This document shows positions 57,001-64,000 of a stretch of 64,000 bases of DNA, piece by piece. The stretch covers positions 216,308 to 280,307 of the forward strand of contig NZ_JAUYRI010000024.1 in NCBI RefSeq assembly GCF_030696885.1, given 5' to 3'. Source of the stretch: Thiobacillus sp. Lineage in GTDB: Bacteria > Pseudomonadota > Gammaproteobacteria > Burkholderiales > Thiobacillaceae. Positions within the stretch are counted from its first letter, which is position 1; each line of letters starts with the position of its first letter. Under the pieces are notes generated by a model. It was given only the letters and a program-made list of their open reading frames with translations, searched no databases and was not told the DNA's origin. The position numbers were made by a program, and so were the translations under genes.

Positions 57001-57374
57001 CAATGGCGGCGGTGGTCGCGCCGGTCATCGCGATGACCACGCCGGTCATCACGCCGGTCATCACGCCAGTGCTTGCGATGCTTGTCCCAGCCCCCGCGAT
57101 TGTCGTAGTGGTGGTAGACGTGCTGCACCCGGTGATGCTGGGGCGGCAGCACAATGACATGGCTGGGGCGATAGGGTGTATGTGTCCAGTAATGGGAACC
57201 GCCGCTTTCATACAGCACGCGGAATCCATCGTGATGGCGGGTGCCGAACGAAATGGTGAACTGGGGTTCGACCGTCACGACGCGGCCATAGCCGCGGTCA
57301 TAGCCGCGGTCATAGGCAAGGGCGCTCCCGGAAGCGGTTAGCAGGGTGGTTGCAATCAGCAGTGTACGTAACAT
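57000..57374 (-). CDS. Small secreted protein with DDRR repeats
   Basis: A 124-residue protein of unknown function. It has a signal peptide (LLIATTLLTASGSALA), then YDRGYDRGYGR, a middle beta-like portion, and a C-terminal tail of Asp/Arg/His tetrads (DDRRDDRRGHRDDRRDHRRH). Both low-complexity ends are encoded by 12-bp tandem repeats, GATGACCGGCGT for the tail. The composition suggests metal or polyanion binding in the periplasm, which is speculation. Same strand as two further secreted-protein genes. Confidence 0.7.
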   Translation of the reverse strand: MLRTLLIATTLLTASGSALAYDRGYDRGYGRVVTVEPQFTISFGTRHHDGFRVLYESGGSHYWTHTPYRPSHVIVLPPQHHRVQHVYHHYDNRGGWDKHRKHWRDDRRDDRRGHRDDRRDHRRH

Positions 57375-57417
57375 GGTGTGTCTCCTTTAGGTTGCAGATG
57401 GCGTGCGCTCGGATGCC

Positions 57418-57996
57418 TCAGCGCTTCCAGTTGTTGTGGCCGCTATTCCAGCGCGGGCCGCGCGGATCCTCCGCCACGGTGAAGCTCACATTCAGGGTCA
57501 GCCACGGGCCCGGGTCATACGGCAGGTAGGTGGTGTACTCGCGATCCTGGAAGCGGTAGCGCACGTCGTAGCCGCTCACCACCTGGCGGAAATTGTCGTG
57601 GGTACGACACCGCTCTACCTGCTGCGGCTGCGATTCGTAGCGGCTGTTGCCATTGTTCCAGCGGTTGCCCACCACGGCGCCAGTGGCGGCACCGACGGCG
57701 GCTGCAGCCACGCGGCCGTCGCCCTTGCCGACGGTGGAACCGAGCAGGCCCCCGGCGATGGCACCGATTATCGTGCCGCCCGTGTTGCCGCCGCTGCGGG
57801 TGTCCCGGGTTTCATACCCAACCGTTTCAACCCAGCATTCGCGGCGCGGGTCGTTGATCGTTTCGTATACCGGGGTGCTTGCCAGCACCTTGGCGCGAGC
57901 GGTGAAACCGTCGCCCTGTCCGGGAGCGGCGTATGCAGCCCCGCTCGCGCCCAGCAGGGCGGCGATCAGGGTGGTGTTTAGCGTGCGTGATTTCAT
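57418..57996 (-). CDS. Glycine-zipper 2TM-domain exported protein
   Basis: A 192-residue protein with signal peptide (ALLGASGAAYAAPG) and a Gly-rich hairpin GGTIIGAIAGGLLGSTVGKGDGRVAAAAVGAATGAVVG interpretable as two short membrane-inserting helices. The beta-rich C-terminus contains SGYDVRYRFQDREYTTYL. It resembles SlyB/YMGG-type envelope proteins. Three Cys residues flank the zipper. Function uncertain; an envelope-stress role would fit the neighbouring two-component system. Confidence 0.8.
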   Translation of the reverse strand: MKSRTLNTTLIAALLGASGAAYAAPGQGDGFTARAKVLASTPVYETINDPRRECWVETVGYETRDTRSGGNTGGTIIGAIAGGLLGSTVGKGDGRVAAAAVGAATGAVVGNRWNNGNSRYESQPQQVERCRTHDNFRQVVSGYDVRYRFQDREYTTYLPYDPGPWLTLNVSFTVAEDPRGPRWNSGHNNWKR

Positions 57997-58029
57997 GTTG
58001 CGCTCCTTGCTGCTTCAGGTGAATCCGGT

Positions 58030-58320
58030 TCAGCGACGACCGCGCTGGCGGTCCTCATCCTCATGTCGTTGCTGCTGGCGACGTTCGTAGCCGTAGCCGT
58101 AGCCCCTTGATTCTTCGCGCCCGGCGTCGCGACGGCTGTCGCGGCGATCGTCCTGGCGCGTCTCGCGGCGGTCCTGGCGGCGCGCGTCATCCCGCTCGCC
58201 GCGATCGCGCTGGGCCACGATGAAGGCGCTTTCCATGAAGTCGGGCGCGGCGTGAACCGGCGCAGTCAGCGCCAGTCCCAGTGCAGCCAGTCCGAACAGT
58301 CCAAGTTGTCGTGCATTCAT
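58030..58320 (-). CDS. Small secreted Arg/Asp/Gln-rich protein
   Basis: A 96-residue protein with a signal peptide (LFGLAALGLALTAPVHA-AP) and a mature part that is almost wholly charged: repeats of RRQDRRE, DDRRDSRRD, then GYGYGYERR. ATG 58320 is used because GGAG lies six bases upstream; an ATG at 58332 is also in frame. Divergent from the response regulator gene, so both may share control. Unknown function; likely disordered. Confidence 0.65.
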   Translation of the reverse strand: MNARQLGLFGLAALGLALTAPVHAAPDFMESAFIVAQRDRGERDDARRQDRRETRQDDRRDSRRDAGREESRGYGYGYERRQQQRHEDEDRQRGRR

Positions 58321-58414
58321 CGTCGTCTCCATTTCCGTGGTCGCCTTGTCTTGCTTCCACGCTTCGCAGTCTGGTTGAGGAAAGTAAGCGCACTGTTTCA
58401 CGCAAGGGTGATTT

Positions 58415-58467
58415 TGTAACAGTGTGTAACGGGAGGGGGCAAGCGGCCATCCAGCCGCTGCTATAGT
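58415..58467 (+). promoter_or_regulatory. Promoter/operator region of the two-component system
   Basis: Two direct copies of TGTAAC start exactly 10 bases apart (58415-58420 and 58425-58430), the spacing used by OmpR-family dimers. Downstream, TATAGT at 58462-58467 is a -10 element whose predicted start point (about 58474) coincides with the response regulator ATG, so the mRNA may have no leader. No good -35 is present, consistent with activator dependence. Confidence 0.5.
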
Positions 58468-58473
58468 TGCCGC

Positions 58474-59190
58474 ATGGAAAAAGACACCATCTACGTCACT
58501 GACGACGATCCCGGCATCCGCGAGCTGGTCGCCGAATACCTGGCCAGCCAGGGCTATGCGGTCGAGACGGCGGAAGACGCAATCGCGCTCGACCGCCTGC
58601 TGGCCAACCGGTTGCCCGATCTGCTGGTGCTCGACTGGATGATGCCGGGCGAGGACGGCCTGTCGGTGGCGCGGCGCCTGCGCGGGCAGCCGGGATTTCC
58701 GCCCATCATCATGCTGTCGGCCAAGGGCGAGGATATCGATCGCATCATCGGCCTCGAAGTCGGGGCCGACGATTACCTGCCCAAGCCGTTCAACCCGCGC
58801 GAGCTGCTGGCGCGCATCCGCGCGGTGATGCGCCGCAACGGCGCGCCCGCCGCGCCGGCAGCAGGCGATGCGGCGCGGGCGGTGCGTTTCGGCCCGTTCA
58901 GCGTCAACCTGGACGCCCGCACGCTGACCCGCGACGGCGCCGAAATCCCGCTCACCAGCGGCGAATACGAACTGCTGGAGATCTTTGTCACCCACGCCAA
59001 CCGCGCGCTGTCGCGCGACTGGCTGATGGACCAGCTGCGCGGCTTCGAGCGCGACCCGTTCGACCGCAGCATCGACGTGCGGGTGAACCGCCTGCGCAAA
59101 AAAATCGAGGACGACCCGGCCAATCCCGCCTACATCCGCACCCAGCGCGGCCAGGGTTATCTGTTTGTGCCGCAGGGCAAGGGATCATGA
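58474..59190 (+). CDS. OmpR-family response regulator
   Basis: A 238-residue regulator. Receiver domain: acidic pocket DDD near residues 9-11, phospho-acceptor Asp in LVLDWMMPGEDG, Thr/Ser position in IIMLSAKG and Lys in YLPKPF. The C-terminal winged-helix DNA-binding domain contains LTSGEYELLEIFVTHANRALSRDWLM and FDRSIDVRVNRLRKKIEDDP, close to OmpR. It is upstream of an EnvZ-like kinase gene, with 129 bases between. Confidence 0.93.
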   Translation: MEKDTIYVTDDDPGIRELVAEYLASQGYAVETAEDAIALDRLLANRLPDLLVLDWMMPGEDGLSVARRLRGQPGFPPIIMLSAKGEDIDRIIGLEVGADDYLPKPFNPRELLARIRAVMRRNGAPAAPAAGDAARAVRFGPFSVNLDARTLTRDGAEIPLTSGEYELLEIFVTHANRALSRDWLMDQLRGFERDPFDRSIDVRVNRLRKKIEDDPANPAYIRTQRGQGYLFVPQGKGS

Positions 59191-59257
59191 TTCAGGGGGT
59201 AGGATTCAGGAATTCGGATCTAGGGGATGAGCGGCCGGAGGTCGCGAAATTAAATGA

Positions 59258-59319
59258 GCCCCTAGCCCCTAGCCCCTAGCCCCTAGCCCCTAGCCCCTAG
59301 CCCCTAGCCCCTAGCCCCC
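59258..59319 (+). repeat. Heptanucleotide tandem repeat abutting the sensor kinase start
   Basis: Eight perfect head-to-tail copies of the 7-bp unit GCCCCTA (59258-59313) plus a degenerate end that runs straight into the kinase ATG at 59320. A complementary CTAGGGG occurs upstream at 59220-59226. A GGAGG at 59237-59241 precedes a tiny reading frame (ATG at 59254) that stops in the first repeat. The kinase itself therefore has no ordinary ribosome site next to its start. Confidence 0.9.
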
Positions 59320-60606
59320 ATGCCCCGTTCCCTCTTCGCCCGCACCGCGCTCACGCTGGCGCTGGCCTTCATCGTGTTCCAGGCGGCGGCGTTCTGGGTG
59401 GTGTATCGCACCCTGATCGTGCCGGTGGCGGAGCGCTCGGCCGACGACCTGGCCGGCCTGATCGTGCTGTCGGCGCAAACTTGGGTGGAACTGCCGCCGG
59501 AGACGCGCGCGGCATTTGAGCAGGAACTGGCGCGCCGTCATGGCCTGCGCCTGACGACCGTCAATGTCGGGGCGACGGCGGATGCCCCGCAGTTTGCTTT
59601 CCGCACCCAGATCGAAGCGGCGCTCAGCCGCCGTGTGGGCGAGTCGGTCGTGCTGCGCGGCGTGCCGGACAAGGCCGCGGCCTGGCTGGACATTCCAGTG
59701 GGCGGGCACGATCTGCGGGTCGGTTTCTTTCCGGGCCGCTACGCGGTCAAGCCGCCGCTGGCCGCCATTGCGGTGATCGCGGTGGGCACTTTTCTCAGCC
59801 TGCTGACCGCGCTGTTTCTGGTGCGCCGCCTGACCGTGCCGCTGGCGCGCGCGGCCCGGGCGGCCCGCCAGGTGGGCGCGGGCGAACTGCCCGAACCCCT
59901 GCCGGAAACTGGGCCGGCTGAGCTGGCCGAACTGGCGCGCCGCTTCAACACCATGGCCACCGAGGTCCGCAACCTGCTCGACAACCGCACCACGCTGTTG
60001 GCCGGCATTTCGCACGACCTGCGTACGCCGATGACGCGCCTGCAACTGAATCTGGAAATGCTGCGCGACGAACCCAATCCGGCACGCATCGACCGCTCGC
60101 TGGGCGACCTGGCTGAGATGAACACGCTGATTTCAGGCTATCTGGAACTGGCACGCACCACCCGGGCCGCGCCGGCCTCGCGTTTCGACCTGGCCACCTT
60201 GCTGGATGAAGTCGCTGCCGATGCCGGCCTCGCGTGGTCGGGCGCGGCGCCGTGCGAGGTCGAGGCCAGCCGGCTGGCGGTGCGGCAAATCGTGTCCAAC
60301 CTGATCGAGAATGCGCAGCGTTACGGCGGCGAGGGCCCGGTCGAACTGGCCCTGGAATGTGCCGACAACCTGGCGCGGGTGAGTGTGCGCGACACCGGCT
60401 CGGGCATCCCGGAGGACCAATTGGAAAAAGTGTTCAGGCCGTTTTACCGGCTGGAAGCGTCGCGCTCTCAGGCCACGGGCGGGACCGGACTGGGGCTGGC
60501 GATCGTGCGTCAGCTGGCGGAAACGTATGGCTGGAAGGTCAGGCTTGCAAACCGCCCGACAGGCGGGATCGAGGCGGTGCTGGAGATTCGGCGTGGGGTG
60601 CCCTGA
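59320..60606 (+). CDS. EnvZ-like sensor histidine kinase
   Basis: A 428-residue membrane kinase. Two helices (about 8-30 and 145-170) enclose a periplasmic domain of about 115 residues. A HAMP domain (LTVPLARAARAARQVGAGELPEPL) leads to HisKA with GISHDLRTPMTRL (phospho-His) and HATPase with NLIENAQRYGG, DTGSGIP and GTGLGLAIV. Cognate to the upstream OmpR-type regulator. The start immediately follows a heptamer array, so translation may be weak or variable. Confidence 0.93.
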   Translation: MPRSLFARTALTLALAFIVFQAAAFWVVYRTLIVPVAERSADDLAGLIVLSAQTWVELPPETRAAFEQELARRHGLRLTTVNVGATADAPQFAFRTQIEAALSRRVGESVVLRGVPDKAAAWLDIPVGGHDLRVGFFPGRYAVKPPLAAIAVIAVGTFLSLLTALFLVRRLTVPLARAARAARQVGAGELPEPLPETGPAELAELARRFNTMATEVRNLLDNRTTLLAGISHDLRTPMTRLQLNLEMLRDEPNPARIDRSLGDLAEMNTLISGYLELARTTRAAPASRFDLATLLDEVAADAGLAWSGAAPCEVEASRLAVRQIVSNLIENAQRYGGEGPVELALECADNLARVSVRDTGSGIPEDQLEKVFRPFYRLEASRSQATGGTGLGLAIVRQLAETYGWKVRLANRPTGGIEAVLEIRRGVP

Positions 60607-60662
60607 TCGGGCGGGTGGGGATCGACGCGGTGCGCGAGGCAGCCGCGTGGGAGACGGTCAAC

Positions 60663-60821
60663 TCACGCGCAGTGCGTGGTAGTCAGGCGGCGCATCACCC
60701 GGAATTCGATGAACAGCAGCGTCAGGCTGAACATCGACATGCGGCCGGTGCTCCCGCTAAAGAAGCCCAGCAGCGAACGCGACAGACTCAAGCTCACGCT
60801 GGTTCCTTTACCGATTTGCAT
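60663..60821 (-). CDS. Micro-protein B, 52 residues, unknown function
   Basis: Short gene starting at ATG 60821, whose A is shared with the TGA of the upstream gene (TGATG overlap). The peptide begins MQIGKGTSVSLSLSRS and ends RRLTTTHCA. It aligns along its length with its upstream neighbour: both have a G-rich start, an LxLS motif, a central FxGxTxRMS block (GSTGRMSMFSLTLLF) and a C-terminal F followed by Arg. Shared sequence plus coupling argue that it is a real gene. No domain is recognised; the middle is amphipathic to hydrophobic. Confidence 0.6.
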   Translation of the reverse strand: MQIGKGTSVSLSLSRSLLGFFSGSTGRMSMFSLTLLFIEFRVMRRLTTTHCA

Positions 60822-60973
60822 CAGACAGCCGGCTGGCGGGCGAACAGGGAGAACTGCACGAACAGCAGCGACAGGCTGGTGAGGCTCATGCGCTCGGTTT
60901 CGCCGTGAAACCAGGCAAAGGGCGAGGTGCTGAGTTCGAGAACCAGTTGGTTTTGGCCGAGTTGCAGTTTCAT
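60821..60973 (-). CDS. Micro-protein A, 50 residues, unknown function
   Basis: Starts at ATG 60973 with an excellent AAGGAGA ribosome site seven bases upstream. The peptide begins MKLQLGQNQLVLELSTSP, has a central ETERMSLTSLSLLFVQF block and ends FARQPAV. It is paralogous to micro-protein B directly downstream. No signal peptide; the LSLLFVQFSLF region could insert in or lie on a membrane. Located between the sensor kinase (convergent) and an ABC-F gene (divergent). Unknown function. Confidence 0.65.
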   Translation of the reverse strand: MKLQLGQNQLVLELSTSPFAWFHGETERMSLTSLSLLFVQFSLFARQPAV

Positions 60974-61248
60974 GATGTTCTCCTTGGTGGGGGTGCTTGC
61001 CTGACTACTTGCAACGCCTGTGCCACCCAGTGCATCTACGGCGCATGAAAAAAATTCAATAAAAAACAATGTGTTGTTGTGGCAGGGTGGAATACCCCGG
61101 CAGGGGAGAGGGCGCGAATTGACGGAAACCCGTCAAACCGTGTCGAAGCGGCAAACATCCGGCGCTCAAACAAGCGCGAAAAAGGCAACAGGGTAGAATC
61201 CGGCTTTACGATTTGGCCGGCGCCTGTCCTGCGCGCCGCATCTTCTGC
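60974..61248. promoter_or_regulatory. Divergent intergenic region with TTGACGG palindrome
   Basis: This 275-base region separates the micro-proteins (minus) from the ABC-F gene (plus). It contains TTGACGG-AAAC-CCGTCAA, a 7-bp inverted repeat at 61119-61136 that could be an operator or a pair of overlapping -35 elements. An AT-rich tract lies near 61048-61070. No gene, tRNA or terminator seen. Confidence 0.4.
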
Positions 61249-63213
<1,965 letters not shown>

Positions 63214-63239
63214 AAGACGCTGCACTCTCCATACGCTGT

Positions 63240-63264
63240 CATTGCGAGCAACGCGAAGCAATCC
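63240..63264. repeat. Short dispersed repeat downstream of the ABC-F gene
   Basis: The CATTGCGAGC...CGAAGCAATCC type sequence, a widespread bacterial intergenic repeat that yields DCFALLAMT-like spurious peptides when translated. It lies about 25 bases after the ABC-F stop. Confidence 0.6.
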
Positions 63265-63320
63265 AATCTGCGAGTTGGCGCGAAGCACCTTGGATGGTTG
63301 AGCCTTCGAATAACAACGGG

Positions 63321-63918
63321 CCGTTGGCCGGGGGTTGCCCGGCGGCAAGTCACTTTCTTTTGTCTCGCCAAAAGAAAGTAACCCAAGAAAAGGCGACCCC
63401 GCTCATCCCCGAAACCCCGGAAATCAAACCTGCCGGACGGGCGGCAAAGAACTCGCCCCGCTTTATATGTATTTCGAAGGTGAGCGGGGCTCAGCACCTT
63501 TGCCGCTGATCCGCCCGGCAGGCTCAATTTCCGGCGGGACTGAGAGGGGCTGAAAGTCAAAACCAGTTTGACGAGGAGCAGTCGTTACGAACCAGATCGG
63601 CAGCTTCGCAGTGCGGATCCCCTTTGGCGTCCTCACTTAAGTACACAAACCGCCCCGTCATCACCGGCCTGGTTTTGACGTTCTTCCCCTTACAGACCCG
63701 CCGAAGATCAAGTGTGGCGGGTGGATCAGCGGCAAAGGTGTTTGAGCCCCGCTCACAAAATTAATTAACATTACAAAAGCGGGGCGAGTTCTTTGCCGCC
63801 CCCCCGACGCGCTTGATCTTCGGGAATTCGGGTATGTCGGGGTCGCCTTTTCTTTGGTCACTTTCTTTTGGCGAGACAAAAGAAAGTGACTAGCTGCCGG
63901 GCTACCCCCGGCCAACGG
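63321..63918. repeat. Large inverted repeat in the terminal gene-free region
   Basis: The region after the ABC-F gene (63214-64000) has no gene I can support. It holds two long, imperfect inverted arms, 63321-63566 and 63669-63918. The outer ends match as CCGTTGGCCGGGGG and CCCCCGGCCAACGG. Inside are CACTTTCTTTTGGCGAGAC-like blocks and GCCGCTGATCC/GGATCAGCGGC, and the inner ends are GTCAAAACCAG and CTGGTTTTGAC. About 100 bases separate the arms. Both arms translate to the same spurious peptide (AASHFLLSRQKKVT). Confidence 0.8.
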
Positions 63919-64000
63919 TCAATCGCCCATTACCAGAGCTGCTACCGTCGACAACGAAACCCTTCTCAACCACGCTAAAATGCGCCTTTCCCGAAAAGCC
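63919..64000. other. Window end, no gene assigned
   Basis: The last 80 bases contain GCTAAAATGCGC near 63974-63985. It can be read as a TAAAAT -10 element or as an ATG (63980) opening a gene beyond the window. Too little sequence to decide. Confidence 0.3.

Noticed and set aside
59258..59313. Heptamer array considered as a CRISPR-like array
   Set aside because: The units are 7 bases long, contiguous and without spacers; no cas gene is present.
63294..63553. Short frames encoding AASHFLLSRQKKVT-type peptides, also found in reverse near 63661-63915
   Set aside because: Both come from the inverted repeat arms and are read from a non-coding dispersed repeat, not from conserved genes.
63980..64000. 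ATG at the end of the window as a gene start
   Set aside because: Only seven codons are visible, and the TAAAATG string can equally be a -10 element.

Overview
The window is GC-rich chromosomal DNA from a betaproteobacterium, most likely of the Thiobacillus/Nitrosomonadales or Rhodocyclales type. That placement is inferred from protein resemblance and gene order: rpsU-yqeY-dnaG-rpoD, rpsP-rimM-trmD-rplS, pilB-pilC-pilD-coaE-zapD-yacG, and ffh beside a CcsA-like and a CorC-like gene. No search was run. Coding density is high. I see no prophage, transposase, CRISPR array or rRNA operon. The mobile-looking DNA is limited to short dispersed repeats (near 37490 and after 63213).

Layout. 1-4948: end of gpmI, an EnvC-type amidase activator, a CtpA protease, a small unknown gene, moeB and a convergent slmA. 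4996-9582 (minus): rpsU-yqeY-dnaG-rpoD followed by a CAU-anticodon tRNA. 9757-29292: a large specialised-metabolism locus. Its plus-strand operon (10474-23043) encodes an ACP, a membrane protein, an AMP-ligase, two hotdog dehydratases, acyltransferase, LolA-like carrier, MMPL exporter, NodB deacetylase, methyltransferase, ketosynthase, chain-length factor, ketoreductase and a cation/proton antiporter. Its minus-strand operon (24430-29292) encodes a flavin-dependent halogenase, a chorismatase, a PlsC acyltransferase, a GT2 glycosyltransferase and a UbiE-like methyltransferase. A lipoprotein gene and a PagL-like lipid A deacylase gene lie between the two operons. Together these read as a xanthomonadin-like aryl polyene pathway: chorismate gives hydroxybenzoate, which is activated, elongated, reduced, dehydrated, halogenated, attached to a lipid and exported to the outer membrane.

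29467-36578: tsaD, a membrane protein gene, plsY, folB, a TauE/SafE permease, then a cluster of two AspA/AstE-like metallohydrolases flanking a GCS2-like ligase. 36580-41490 (minus): ogt-xerD joined through a dispersed repeat, then rplS, trmD, rimM, rpsP and ffh. 41561-49199: ccsA-like and corC-like genes, type IV pilus assembly genes pilBCD, coaE, zapD, yacG. 49200-56939: rpiA, ilvA, a DUF2892 protein, slt, an NDUFA9-like NAD(P)-binding protein, cca and a ferredoxin-NADP reductase.

57000-61248 is the least explained part. Three small secreted proteins (two with Asp/Arg-rich repeats, one glycine-zipper) lie divergent from an OmpR/EnvZ-type two-component pair. The response regulator mRNA may be leaderless. 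The sensor gene begins right after eight copies of a 7-bp repeat. Downstream sit two translationally coupled, mutually homologous ~50-residue proteins of unknown function. An ABC-F ATPase (61249-63213) and a large inverted repeat (63321-63918) end the window.

The best candidates for something new are the halogenase/chorismatase aryl polyene locus with its embedded lipid A deacylase, the tandem micro-proteins, the heptamer array abutting the sensor kinase start, and the AspA-GCS2-AspA cluster.
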